Source: Nostoc mirabile CHAB5784 (lineage in GTDB: Bacteria > Cyanobacteriota > Cyanobacteriia > Cyanobacteriales > Nostocaceae). From it: 64,000 bases of DNA. Positions 19,778-28,410 of the stretch are shown here, piece after piece (the first letter of the stretch is position 1; each line of letters opens with the position of its first letter). The stretch is from the NCBI RefSeq assembly GCF_020829645.1, contig NZ_JAIVFS010000001.1:62001-126000 (forward strand), in the 5' to 3' direction. The position numbers and the translations under genes are program-made. The notes under the pieces were generated by a model, which was not told where the DNA came from, did no database searches, and was given only the letters and a program-made list of their open reading frames with translations.

Positions 19778-20533
19778 CTAGCTGTGTCGCCAAATTTTAA
19801 TATTTCTGATGCTGGAATTAAGCTCTTTTGGCGATCGCAGCGTAAAATTTTGTAATCTAGCTGGTGCTGGCATTGGCAACTGTCCAGTCAGCAAAGCATA
19901 CAACGTTGCAGCTAAGGCGTAAACATCTATATATTCCCCTCATTCAGTATCGGGGACATACTGCTCTGGTGGGGCATAACCGGGAGTGAGATTCTGAGTA
20001 TGCTGCTGGACTCCACCAGGAATAAATTGTCTGGCAATACCAAAGTCAATTAAGACTGCTTCTGGTTTACACGCACGCATCATAATATTACTCGGCTTCA
20101 AATCCCGATGCAGCAAGCCTTTCTCATGAACCAATATCAAAGCATCGCCAATTTGCCTAATATATTGCAGTGCTTCGGCTTCTGGTAACACCCCTTTGTT
20201 GTTGGTGATTCGCTTCCCCAAATCTTCACCTTCGATGTACTCCATTGCCATGCAGGGAAAATTACCTTCATCAAAGACATTTTCTATCTGCACAATATGA
20301 GGATGGTGACACAAAGCCAGTCGCAAAGCCTCATCCCGGAAGTCTTGCCGTAACTTGTTGCAGTGCGGTATCCATTTAGGGTCATTAAAAAACTTGTCCA
20401 GAAGAGTTTTGATTACACGCAACTCATCGCTTTGGTTCCTGGCGAGATAGGTTATGCCTATGCCACCTTCACCCAATTTTCTCTCGATTATGTAGCGATC
20501 GCCAAATAACTCCTGCCCTGGATTCCACGCCAT
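19778..20533 (-). pseudogene. Truncated Ser/Thr kinase with in-frame stop
   Basis: The first 197 codons (20533 to 19940) are a close paralogue of the kinase domain at 10797-12686: [47 protein letters not shown] at 19940 replaces the Arg codon of the conserved P-R-G-E-Y-I-D motif. In the same frame the sequence continues [20 protein letters not shown], then loses similarity and stops at 19778. No WD40 repeats remain. The stop removes the C-lobe, so an active kinase is unlikely. Confidence 0.88.
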
Positions 20534-20892
20534 TGGTCAAAACCGTAGTTTTACTGATATTTTATTTTTGCACATCATAAATCTCAGTTTTTGGCAAAGG
20601 ATATTTGAGGCAATTTTGATGCAGCCTACAATAAGCAGTGTATTCAATCGTAATCAACCTATGGCGATCGCATTTTTAGACTAAATGGGGCGACGCCGAA
20701 TAGCCCGTCGTAGACATCGCTTTTGCTCGACAATATGATAGGGGAGCGTGATTAGCAAAAGCGAGAATAATTCATCTGGGGTATGTCAAACCTAAATTTA
20801 CTTTAACGTTCCCAATCATCCGCCGCAGATAACCTTTCGGCGGTCGGATGCATTGGGGTTATGCGAGGTTTTTACGCAGTTGAGGCTAATAT
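20534..20892. other. Intergenic region with direct repeat and gene-start remnant
   Basis: It contains 20618-20654, a perfect 37-bp copy of 21449-21485, followed by an ATGGCGATCGCA start that reads only a few codons (MAIAFLD) before a stop. This is a truncated duplicate of the leader and start of the gene at 21492. A GTCGTAGACATCGCT repeat fragment follows. Confidence 0.75.
20618..20654 (+). repeat. 37-bp direct repeat, copy 1 (partner 21449-21485)
   Basis: Identical to 21449-21485, beginning GATGCAGCCTACAATAAGC. The second copy is the leader of the 94-residue gene; this one leads into a remnant of the same start. Confidence 0.9.
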
Positions 20893-21138
20893 CTATGCCT
20901 CTTTTGATACAGCTACAGACTGTACACCTGTTTGGGATGATGTTTGTTGAATCAATCTTATCAATAGGCGCAGCCCTTCATTAACTGCCCCAGAATCTGG
21001 AAAAATTGCTGCTACATCGGGATCTAACTGGACAGTTAGGGTGGATCGTTTGCGCCCTTGACCCCGCGCTATAACTGGGAGTTGAGTAAAGTCGTATTCA
21101 GGACGTAAGTCATCATCCATTTCAAAGGTCTGACTCAT
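20893..21138 (-). CDS. brnA: BrnA-type antitoxin
   Basis: From the ATG at 21138 the product is 81 residues: MSQTFEMDDDLRPEYDFTQL followed by a basic ribbon-helix-helix-like region (RKRSTLTVQLDPDVAAIFPDSGAVNEGLRLLI). DLRPEYDF is the usual N-terminal signature of BrnA-family antitoxins. It overlaps the end of brnT by 17 bases, as expected for a toxin-first BrnTA operon. BrnA normally neutralises BrnT and represses the operon. The open frame continues 12 codons upstream into brnT but without a good start. Confidence 0.9.
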   Translation of the reverse strand: MSQTFEMDDDLRPEYDFTQLPVIARGQGRKRSTLTVQLDPDVAAIFPDSGAVNEGLRLLIRLIQQTSSQTGVQSVAVSKEA

Positions 21139-21397
21139 AAGCTTTGCGTTCCTTACGGGTAGCTGGACGGGCACTAATTAAGCGCGTGGTGCCTGCACGG
21201 TCAGTATAAGCGACAACTAGTAATCGCCCTTTGGCTGATTCTCCCATAATAATGAAACGTTGCTCTTGAAGGGAGTGTTCTGGATCGGCAAAGGTTAAAA
21301 AGAGCGGATCGTCAAATACAGAAGTAGCTTCATCAAAAGAAACATTATGTTTGGCAAGGTTGCTTCTGGCTTTTTCTTCGTCCCAATCAAATACCAT
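21122..21397 (-). CDS. brnT: BrnT family toxin (ribonuclease)
   Basis: A 91-residue BrnT toxin, a RelE-fold ribonuclease. It starts MVFDWDEEKARSNLAKHNVSFDEA, the family signature (F-x-W-D-x-x-K-x-x-x-N-x-x-K-H). It ends with RLISARPATRKERKAYES, the R-I/L-I-S-A-R-x-A-x-x-x-E-R-x-x-Y motif. All recognisable active-site positions look present. It is the first gene of the brnT-brnA pair. Confidence 0.93.
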   Translation of the reverse strand: MVFDWDEEKARSNLAKHNVSFDEATSVFDDPLFLTFADPEHSLQEQRFIIMGESAKGRLLVVAYTDRAGTTRLISARPATRKERKAYESDL

Positions 21398-21448
21398 GTT
21401 CCTAATTTGCAACGACTTCTTTTCCCAAGCTAAACTTTATGCAATGCC

Positions 21449-21485
21449 GATGCAGCCTACAATAAGCAGTGTATTCAATCGTAAT
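21449..21485 (+). repeat. 37-bp direct repeat, copy 2
   Basis: Identical to 20618-20654; it forms the immediate leader of the gene starting at 21492. Confidence 0.9.
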
Positions 21486-21491
21486 AAACTT

Positions 21492-21776
21492 ATGGCGATC
21501 GCAGTTGTTAAACCCTCATTCTGGCTAGAGAATGGTGTTCTCATCGAAAAGGTCAATCATCTGAATTTATTTAAATTTACAGATGAATTACACGCTCGGA
21601 TGCAAGAACTTGTAGATGGAAAAAATGCAGACTCTCTCACGCCAGAAGAAACGGCGGAATTGGAAGCGATCGGGGAATTAATCGTAATTGTTACTTACAT
21701 GAATGGGATGATTGCTAATGAGGCACAAAAATCCCAAGAAACTGAGAGTTGGGAACAGAAAATAGATAAAAACTAA
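21492..21776 (+). CDS. Small conserved cyanobacterial protein, antitoxin-like
   Basis: A 94-residue acidic protein from the ATG at 21492 (MAIAVVKPSFWLENGVLIEK). The centre has KFTDELHARMQELVDGKNAD then SLTPEETAELEAIGEL, matching the second half of the broken gene before the HNH endonuclease. Such proteins commonly sit in front of HNH or PIN genes in cyanobacteria; here no downstream partner follows. An antitoxin or accessory role is plausible but unproven. Confidence 0.75.
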   Translation: MAIAVVKPSFWLENGVLIEKVNHLNLFKFTDELHARMQELVDGKNADSLTPEETAELEAIGELIVIVTYMNGMIANEAQKSQETESWEQKIDKN

Positions 21777-21801
21777 GAGACGTTGCATTGCAACGTCTCT
21801 A
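21777..21801. terminator. Palindromic hairpin after the 94-residue gene
   Basis: AGAGACGTTGCA and TGCAACGTCTCT form a perfect inverted repeat right after the stop codon. It may act as a terminator for both converging genes; related palindromes are dispersed in Nostoc genomes. Confidence 0.6.
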
Positions 21802-21809
21802 CATATAGG

Positions 21810-22085
21810 TTATTGCATCAGAATTTGCCGGATTAAAATACTCATTACCTCATCTGAATTGCCTGTGAGTATCAGTGGACTCCATTCCCCGACGCTGGCG
21901 TACCCAATTACTTGCAAGTAGTGGATTGTACTGGTAACGGCTTTGGGTGAACCAATCAGTACATGCTTAACTGGTTTTCTTTGAGGAAATGGCTTTTGAG
22001 TTGGTTGATTGACGCTGGGTGTATCTAAATTTTCACTCAAGAACTGTTCTAACTTTGACTGGGCGGAATCTTCTGGTTGTGCCAT
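21810..22085 (-). CDS. Conserved hypothetical cyanobacterial protein
   Basis: A 91-residue protein from the ATG at 22085 (MAQPEDSAQSKLEQFLSENL). A Pro/Lys-rich hinge leads to a compact C-terminal domain with KHVLIGSPKAVTSTIHYLQV and VGEWSPLI. The frame is open 17 codons further upstream, but the chosen ATG gives the more typical start. No function is recognised and the gene appears to stand alone. Confidence 0.65.
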   Translation of the reverse strand: MAQPEDSAQSKLEQFLSENLDTPSVNQPTQKPFPQRKPVKHVLIGSPKAVTSTIHYLQVIGYASVGEWSPLILTGNSDEVMSILIRQILMQ

Positions 22086-22357
22086 GATGATAGTTAACTC
22101 CTGATAAGGGGGCCAGATAAGGGCGATCGCATTCATCTTTGCGGGATTGGGCGATCGCCTTTATCATGTTTGTATATTAATGTATAAAATTATACTTGTC
22201 AACTATAAAATCAAAAATTTTTATCAATAATTCCCAAATTTTAATGTCAATAAATTAGGCCAAATTCGAGTTATTTAAAATTTCATTGCTATAAAAAAAT
22301 GCTAGATTTAGCAAATTTTTAACTAAACCTAGCAATCCTAAATTATTTACAAGAAAT
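22086..22357. other. A/T-rich intergenic region
   Basis: About 270 bases, with two HIP1 sites near 22123-22160 and otherwise low-complexity A/T. No gene or element was seen. Confidence 0.5.
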
Positions 22358-23103
22358 TTAATCTTCAGGTTCAATTCCCACAGCCCGCAATTGTGCCGCT
22401 AGTCGTTCGGCGCGTTGGCGTTCTTGTTCGGCGCGTTGGTGTTCCTGTTCGGTACGTTGGCGTTCCTGTTCGGCTAATTCTGTACCCCAAGGCAAAAGGT
22501 TTCCTTGTTCATCCCACTACCGTAACCACTTTCCTGCGCGATTTTCACGAGTACCTTGCCACACCCCAAGGTAAAGATTCATTTCCACTATCCAGTAGCG
22601 TTGATTTTCATCAGGCTCTTGCAGTACTGTTCTGTGTACTGCAAGCGATACATCTCGAAACTGCCGCTATCTGGCTCAAAGATAATGTAGTTTGGCACTT
22701 TTAAGATGCGCTCGTAGAAAAACCATTTTCCTGGGGGATATGTCGCTTTGATAGAATATTCTGTCTCCTGTGTATCGGAAATAAATTCCATCACAATTAC
22801 GGGAATTTCACCTTGTAGTTGAGGGGTGTAACTGCGTGTTACTTCTTCTCTACTAACATTAATTTTGGCAATAAAAACCCAATCAGGGGCTTTAATGACC
22901 ATTTTGTTGTTTAGGGTGGCACAAATGCCGTAATTAGTTGTTGTTAGGGTGTTAGCTAAAATTTTTCCGGCTAATTGTAGGCTTTCTGTAAGTGCAGCAG
23001 CTAAGGCTGGTTGGTTGATGTTGTCTACTGGGTCATCTGGCAGTTTATAATCATCGGGTAGTTTTTCCCAAGTGATTTGGTAGTCTTGGGTGAAGGCTGT
23101 CAT
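22358..23103 (-). pseudogene. Uma2 family endonuclease gene with frameshift and nonsense mutation
   Basis: From the ATG at 23103 the frame gives 171 residues of a normal Uma2 protein (APDWVFIAKI, VIVMEFISD, YPPGKWFFYERILKVPNYIIF). It shifts frame near 22620 after MYRLQYTEQY. The other frame continues the family pattern: LQEPDENQRYWI, VEMNLYLGVWQGTRENRAG, a TAG at 22517-22519 where Trp is expected, WDEQGNLLPWG, and the usual Glu/Gln/Arg coiled-coil tail to GIEPED. One lost base plus one stop mean the gene is inactive. Confidence 0.88.
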
Positions 23104-23240
23104 GGTGGATTGTCCTTTGGTGTGTAAAAGTGACCGGGGACTGGGGATTGGGGATTAGGGACTGAGTTTTTACTCGTAAAAATTATGGAATTTGCTTTGA
23201 ACCCTGCGAAAATTTGGAACAATTTCCCAGTACCCAGCAG

Positions 23241-24767
23241 TTACTCTTCTTCATCGGGTTCTAAATCGTCTGCTGTCAATTCCTGATGGGGGATGGCGGC
23301 GATAATCGCATCTATTACTTTAGATACTGGTAATATCTCAATATTTAAGTCGGGAAATTTTGTCCCTTTTGGCACGATCGCTCGTTTAAATCCCAACTTA
23401 GCAGCTTCTTTCAACCGCAGTTCCATTTGGGAAACCGATCGCACTTGTCCGCCTAACCCAACTTCACCGATTAATACTGTACCGGGATCGACTATGCGAT
23501 CGCGGAAACTCGCTACAATTGCGATCGCAATTCCCAAATCTACCGCAGGTTCTTCCACATTCAACCCACCCGCAGAAGCAACGTAGGAATCCAATTTCGA
23601 CATGGGAATTCCCACCCGTTTTTCTAAGACGGCAAGAATTTGCACCAAGCGGTTGTAATCTACGCCAGTACCAGCACGACGGGGTGAGGGATAGCTGGTG
23701 GGACTCACCAAAGCTTGCAATTCTACAACTATCGGGCGAGTCCCTTCGCAAGCAACGACAATGGCAGTACCGGGGGCCGGATCGTCACGGTTGCCTAAAA
23801 ATAGCTCTGAGGGGTTGGCAACTTCCCGCAGTCCATCTGTCACCATTTCAAAGATGCCGATTTCGTGAGTTGCACCGAAGCGGTTTTTCACTGTCCGTAA
23901 TAGCCGATGAGAGGCAAAGCGATCGCCTTCAAAATACAACACCGTATCTACTAAATGTTCTAAAACTTTCGGCCCTGCGATCGCTCCTTCTTTGGTAACG
24001 TGTCCCACAATCAGCATAGTGACATCTTCGTGCTTCGCCACCTTCATCAATGCTGCTGTACATTCCCGTACCTGAGCTACTGAACCTGGTGCAGAAGTCA
24101 GCGCTGGAAAAAACACCGTTTGGATACTATCAATCACCGCCACGTTTGGCTTGAGAGAGTCTATTTCCCGTAAAATTTCTTCTAAATCTGTTTCTGGCAG
24201 TACATATAAATCTGCACCTATACTGTCAGGGTCTATTGGAAGTGTCGCATCTAGCACCACAGTGGTATTCTCATCATTAACCACATTTAGGCTTTTTGAT
24301 ACTCCCAAACGAGAAGCGCGTAATTTTACCTGCTGTCCCGATTCTTCACCAGTTACGTAAAGAATGCGATATTTCTGTGCTAATTGATTAGATACTTGCA
24401 ACAATAAAGTCGATTTCCCAATACCCGGATCGCCGCCAATCAGCACCATAGAGCCAGGGACAACCCCGCCCCCAAGCACTCGATCCAATTCTCCATAACC
24501 AGACTCCCATCGGGCAATTTGGCGATCGGTAATTTGGTTAAATGTTAAAGAGGCTCGCGCTTTAGCTGGTTTAGCGTGAGATTTGCCATTAGTTTGAGTT
24601 GATTGCCAACCACTCACTCCCCCCCGGCTGGGTACATCTACTGAGGATTGAATAGAAATTTGTTCTTCTAGAGAGTTGTAAGTGCCACAAGCTGGACATT
24701 TACCAAACCATTGGGGCGATTCTGCTCCACATTCATTACACACAAAAAAGGTTTTTGGCTTTGGCAT
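23241..24767 (-). CDS. radA: DNA repair protein RadA (Sms)
   Basis: RadA is a RecA-like ATPase and branch-migration helicase in homologous recombination. The 508-residue product has the N-terminal zinc finger C-N-E-C...KCPAC (residues 10-27), Walker A GGDPGIGKST, the RadA-specific KNRFG motif (KNRFGATHEIGIF) and the C-terminal Lon-like domain (VDLGIAIAIVASFRD; LIGEVGLGGQVR). An acidic tail LTADDLEPDEEE ends the protein. It is about 50 residues longer than E. coli RadA, because of a Ser/Lys-rich linker after the zinc finger. It is divergent from rpaB. Confidence 0.97.
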   Translation of the reverse strand: MPKPKTFFVCNECGAESPQWFGKCPACGTYNSLEEQISIQSSVDVPSRGGVSGWQSTQTNGKSHAKPAKARASLTFNQITDRQIARWESGYGELDRVLGGGVVPGSMVLIGGDPGIGKSTLLLQVSNQLAQKYRILYVTGEESGQQVKLRASRLGVSKSLNVVNDENTTVVLDATLPIDPDSIGADLYVLPETDLEEILREIDSLKPNVAVIDSIQTVFFPALTSAPGSVAQVRECTAALMKVAKHEDVTMLIVGHVTKEGAIAGPKVLEHLVDTVLYFEGDRFASHRLLRTVKNRFGATHEIGIFEMVTDGLREVANPSELFLGNRDDPAPGTAIVVACEGTRPIVVELQALVSPTSYPSPRRAGTGVDYNRLVQILAVLEKRVGIPMSKLDSYVASAGGLNVEEPAVDLGIAIAIVASFRDRIVDPGTVLIGEVGLGGQVRSVSQMELRLKEAAKLGFKRAIVPKGTKFPDLNIEILPVSKVIDAIIAAIPHQELTADDLEPDEEE

Positions 24768-24937
24768 TCTTAAATCTTATTAAATAATCTTAATATTTAC
24801 TTAATTCTTGAAAAAAACTAAAAACCAATAATAGTAGTATTTAGAGCTTTTTCCAAATCAATTGATGGAATGATATCTTAATATTATGGTATTAAAAATT
24901 AATCATGTAAATTTTTAGTGAAGGAGCGTTGAGAAAC

Positions 24938-25666
24938 TTGGAAAGCCATAAAGAAAAAATCTTGGTGGTAGATGACGAAGCCAGCATTCGCCGGATTTTG
25001 GAAACGCGCCTTTCAATGATTGGCTACGATGTAGTGACGGCTGGCGACGGGGAAGAAGCATTAGATATTTTTCGCAAAACTGATCCTGACCTGGTAGTTT
25101 TGGATGTAATGATGCCAAAGCTAGACGGCTATGGTGTATGTCAAGAATTACGAAAAGAATCAGATGTCCCCATTATTATGCTAACAGCCTTGGGGGATGT
25201 GGCCGATCGCATCACCGGTCTAGAATTGGGTGCTGATGACTACGTAGTTAAACCATTTTCCCCCAAAGAGCTAGAAGCTAGAATTCGCTCAGTGTTGCGG
25301 CGAGTAGACAAAAACGGTGCTTCTGGCATTCCCAGTTCTGGGGTAATCCATGTCGCTAACATTAAAATCGATACCAATAAGCGACAAGTCTACAAAGGCG
25401 ATGAGCGGATTCGATTGACGGGTATGGAGTTCAGCTTACTAGAGTTGTTAGTCAGTCGCTCTGGAGAAGCTTTTTCTCGTTCAGAAATTCTGCAGGAAGT
25501 TTGGGGTTACACACCAGAGCGCCATGTTGATACCCGCGTAGTGGATGTCCATATATCCCGTTTACGGGCAAAGTTAGAAGATGATCCTAGCAACCCAGAA
25601 TTGATTCTTACAGCACGAGGTACTGGTTATCTTTTCCAGCGAATTATTGAACCAGGGGAGGAGTGA
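24938..25666 (+). CDS. rpaB: OmpR-type response regulator RpaB (Ycf27)
   Basis: RpaB is the essential cyanobacterial regulator that binds HLR1 sites in high-light and photosystem genes. The receiver domain (residues about 5-120) has DDE, the phospho-acceptor in VVLDVMMP and the K of DYVVKPFSP. The C-terminal winged-helix domain ends in VVDVHISRLRAKLEDDPSNP and TARGTGYLFQ. The family start is M-E-S-H-K-E-K; no ATG is present. I choose TTG at 24938, with GGAG about 10 bases upstream; a TTG at 24929 is too close to that site. Length 242 matches RpaB. Confidence 0.94.
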   Translation: MESHKEKILVVDDEASIRRILETRLSMIGYDVVTAGDGEEALDIFRKTDPDLVVLDVMMPKLDGYGVCQELRKESDVPIIMLTALGDVADRITGLELGADDYVVKPFSPKELEARIRSVLRRVDKNGASGIPSSGVIHVANIKIDTNKRQVYKGDERIRLTGMEFSLLELLVSRSGEAFSRSEILQEVWGYTPERHVDTRVVDVHISRLRAKLEDDPSNPELILTARGTGYLFQRIIEPGEE

Positions 25667-25675
25667 GGAGATGAG

Positions 25676-25760
25676 GCAGGGGGCAGGGGGCAGGGGGCAG
25701 GGGGCAGGAGGCAGGGGGCAGGGGGCAGGAGGCAGGGGAAGCAGGGGAGGATGAGGGAGA
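25676..25760. repeat. GCAGGGG low-complexity repeat
   Basis: Ten or so GGCAGGG units directly after rpaB. Such G-rich runs recur in the window near 31850, 37910, 39125 and 53240. Confidence 0.85.
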
Positions 25761-25787
25761 TGAGGGAGACTAGGCAAATAATCAATG

Positions 25788-25875
25788 CCCTATTCCCTAT
25801 TCCCTATTCCCTATTCCCTATTCCCTATTCCCAATGACTAATGACTAATGACTAATGACTAATGACTAATGACTA
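25788..25875. repeat. Two consecutive heptamer arrays (CCCTATT then AATGACT)
   Basis: About six copies of CCCTATT (25788-25831) are followed by about six of AATGACT (25833-25875). The last AATGACT unit supplies the ATG and second codon of the next gene at 25869. Confidence 0.95.
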
Positions 25876-26501
25876 ATAAAGTTTTGCAGCGTCTACCCAT
25901 TGTCGTGGGTGGGCTAGGCGCTGTACTTTTGCTGATTAACCGTTTATTAACACCGGAATTAACCCAGTCTCAATCGCGTGGTGATGTGGTGGGCGTGATT
26001 TTGAGTGCGGTGTTAATTTTGACGGGTTTAATTTGGCAGCAAGTTCAGCCGCGATCGCCTGATACTGTAGAACTAATTGGTGAAGTTGGTTTTGTACTAG
26101 CAGCAGATTTACCTGAAGCCGTGAAAACAGAGCTAGCCTGGGCATCTCATTTATTGTTGACTAATACAGTAACGCGATCGCTGGTGGTTTATTATCAAGG
26201 TAAAGTTTTGTTGCGTCGCGGGATTCTAGGTACTAAATCTGAAGTTGTACTAGGAGTAATCTTAAAACAGGTACTCGAAAAACAAAAGCCGATTTATCTA
26301 GTTGCGCTAAAAGTATATCCAGGTAGATTTGAATTTGATTATTTACCAGAAAATACTCAAGGTGTAATTTGTCAACCTATTGGTAACCAAGGCGCTCTAA
26401 TTTTGGGCGCGAATGCTCCTCGCAGTTACACCAAACAAGATGAAAACTGGATTGCCGGAATTGCTGATAAATTAGCCGTTACTCTTAGCTCGACTTTATA
26501 G
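25869..26501 (+). CDS. Cofactor assembly of complex C subunit B (CCB2/CCB4-like)
   Basis: A 210-residue membrane protein of the CCB2/CCB4 family. In chloroplasts the family helps attach heme ci to cytochrome b6. Two hydrophobic segments near residues 8-25 and 38-57 (VVGGLGAVLLLIN; VVGVILSAVLILTGLIW) precede a soluble domain with AWASHLLLTNTVTRSLVVYY and YPGRFEFDYLPENTQGVICQPIG. The ATG arises from the AATGACT repeat array, so the true start codon context is unusual: no Shine-Dalgarno sequence is visible upstream. Confidence 0.85.
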   Translation: MTNKVLQRLPIVVGGLGAVLLLINRLLTPELTQSQSRGDVVGVILSAVLILTGLIWQQVQPRSPDTVELIGEVGFVLAADLPEAVKTELAWASHLLLTNTVTRSLVVYYQGKVLLRRGILGTKSEVVLGVILKQVLEKQKPIYLVALKVYPGRFEFDYLPENTQGVICQPIGNQGALILGANAPRSYTKQDENWIAGIADKLAVTLSSTL

Positions 26502-26561
26502 TGGTTCCCAGATGCATGAAGTACACATCAAAACCTCACTATATTAGGAAACGCTATATAG

Positions 26562-26597
26562 TTAATTACGAATTACGAATTACGAATTACGAATTAT
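26562..26597. repeat. Heptamer short tandem repeat (AATTACG)
   Basis: About five copies of AATTACG in the convergent gap between the complex C assembly gene and the M48-like gene. Confidence 0.9.
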
Positions 26598-26601
26598 TAA
26601 G

Positions 26602-27516
26602 TCACCAAGAAGTCAAAAAATTCCACCCTTCTTTTTCTTCGGGTGTATTTACTTCTTTTTCTGCTGCTTCTTCCGGTGTCTTTAAATTTTTCAGTTGAAT
26701 TATATTTTCATATTCTCCTGAATCAACCCATTTCAATAACTCGCCAGCCCGCATAACTACCCACGAAAGCCCAAGTTCTGTATAGCTTAATATTTTGGTG
26801 ACCTTATCAACAGTGTCAAAGTTATTGGATGCAAACTCACGGGCTTGGACAACGAAATCTTCAATTACAGCAGTAGTCAAATACTCATCTGGCAAACCTG
26901 CGAGTTTCATCAGTGTAGTAGTTGCTACGTCGATATCCTGACAAGCAAGCATTGCAGCCCGATCGGCAGTGAACCTAGCCATCATTCGCCAATTATACAA
27001 ACCCAGTTCCATTCCGCTAGCTACCAAGCCACCAACCCCCAGTGTGGTACTGTTCAACAAATTTTTCAAACTTGGCATAACAATTGCCATTTGGTGATAA
27101 ACCATGTGCTGACTCTTGATGCGAGCGACTTCGTGTCCGAAAACGTAAAGCAACTCATCTGCGCCAAGCCACTCCATTGCATCTAAATTTATACCGATAA
27201 GGGGTTTTTCTACGCCAACAATGTAGGTTTGAATATGACCTGTACCTCGAAACAGATACAGTTCAGGAAGTGGAGCAACATCAAGAATTTGGCAGGTTTC
27301 TACAAATGCTTCATGCAATTGGGGAAAATTACGGGATGAAATTCTGATTTCACTACCAAGGCTTTGTAGTCTGAGTAAGCGATCGATGCCGTATTCATTA
27401 ATTTTTTTGAGTAGCAGCGAGACACCGGGCATATTTTGCAAAGAAGCCAAGGCTTTGCGATCAAAAGGGTGTTCGTAGGCTGCTGAACTCAGTCCAGTTA
27501 AAATTTTTCTCGTCAT
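26602..27516 (-). CDS. M48-like protein with degenerate HExxH zinc site
   Basis: The 304-residue product aligns with cyanobacterial M48 metallopeptidases: PLIGINLDAMEWL before the active site and ADRAAMLACQDIDVATTTLMKLAGLP after it. The zinc motif HExxH reads H-E-V-A-R at residues 128-132, so the second histidine is Arg. The position where family members usually have the third-ligand Glu before ADRA is also Arg (MMARFTADRAA). The frame is otherwise intact, so this looks like a pseudoprotease or a recently inactivated copy. A glutamate-rich tail follows. Confidence 0.85.
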   Translation of the reverse strand: MTRKILTGLSSAAYEHPFDRKALASLQNMPGVSLLLKKINEYGIDRLLRLQSLGSEIRISSRNFPQLHEAFVETCQILDVAPLPELYLFRGTGHIQTYIVGVEKPLIGINLDAMEWLGADELLYVFGHEVARIKSQHMVYHQMAIVMPSLKNLLNSTTLGVGGLVASGMELGLYNWRMMARFTADRAAMLACQDIDVATTTLMKLAGLPDEYLTTAVIEDFVVQAREFASNNFDTVDKVTKILSYTELGLSWVVMRAGELLKWVDSGEYENIIQLKNLKTPEEAAEKEVNTPEEKEGWNFLTSW

Positions 27517-27891
27517 GGGTTTTGAGCTTTATCTTGGAGTGTTTGGGAAGTTTAGTTACTCAGTACGAACGGCTTGTACCTTCATTACGCCTGTGGTTAA
27601 GGGTTTGGGATTCATGAATTGCCCCAGAGCGCGTCTACTTTTGCGTAAGTCCTAAATATAGATCGCATCTGGAGAGCAAATTAATTAGTCCCCACAACCG
27701 ACAATTACCAAGACGAGCCAAGAGCGATCTAGAGGGAGATTTTACCAGATTGAACCAGTAAATCATATTTAGTTCAGGTTGAAAGTCTTAAGTATTTATC
27801 ACCATCTTACCCAGATACAATATGCAGTAGGGGCGTACAGCTTGCTGTGCGCCCCTACTACTGGGAAATTTAGAAAATTACAATTCTATCT
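27517..27891. other. Divergent intergenic region with a strong hairpin
   Basis: Mostly featureless, except for a hairpin at about 27826-27865 built from AGTAGGGGCG...ACAGC and GCTGT...CGCCCCTACT, 25 bases before the DUF456 gene. The motif is a dispersed cyanobacterial repeat. Confidence 0.6.
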
Positions 27892-28410
27892 ATGCAAATT
27901 ATTTATTGGCTATTACTTGCTGTAATGCTTGTGGGTATCATTGGTGCTGTAGTTCCTGCCATTCCTGGTAGCAGCTTAATTTTAATTGCAATTATCGTCT
28001 GGGGAATCGTTAGTAGTTCCTTTGCAGCTATCAAGATTCCCCTAATTGTGACAGTTATAGTTTTGCTGCTCAGTGTTGGAGTGGATTTTTTAGCTAGTTA
28101 TGTGGGAGCAAAACAAGCTGGAGCTAGCAAGTGGGGGCAAATTGGCGCAATTGTCGGTTTGGTGGTGGGATTTTTGGGATTATTGCCAACGTTGCCTTTT
28201 GGTGGCCCACTATTAGGAATTTTACTAGGCCCGCTTTTGGGAGCAATTATCGGTGAGTATCTTTACCGACGTGAATTCGGGTTAGCGGTTAAGGCGGGTA
28301 TAGGAATTGTAGTCGGCTCTTTGGTTGGAAATTTGATTCAAGGGTTGTTAGCGATCGCAGCCGTTGTAGTTTTCGTTGTGACAACTTGGCCACAAGTATT
28401 TGGCTCTTAG
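27892..28410 (+). CDS. DUF456 family membrane protein
   Basis: A 172-residue, very hydrophobic protein with the DUF456 signature: an N-terminal helix ending VPAIPGSSLI, a DFLASYVGAKQAGASKWGQIGA motif, and glycine-rich helices (GPLLGILLGPLLGAIIGEYL). It has about five transmembrane segments. The function of the family is unknown. It is monocistronic as far as can be seen. Confidence 0.9.
   Translation: MQIIYWLLLAVMLVGIIGAVVPAIPGSSLILIAIIVWGIVSSSFAAIKIPLIVTVIVLLLSVGVDFLASYVGAKQAGASKWGQIGAIVGLVVGFLGLLPTLPFGGPLLGILLGPLLGAIIGEYLYRREFGLAVKAGIGIVVGSLVGNLIQGLLAIAAVVVFVVTTWPQVFGS

Noticed and set aside
22393..22704. Plus-strand frame with RRVGV repeats
   Set aside because: It is antisense to the coiled-coil tail of the Uma2 pseudogene.
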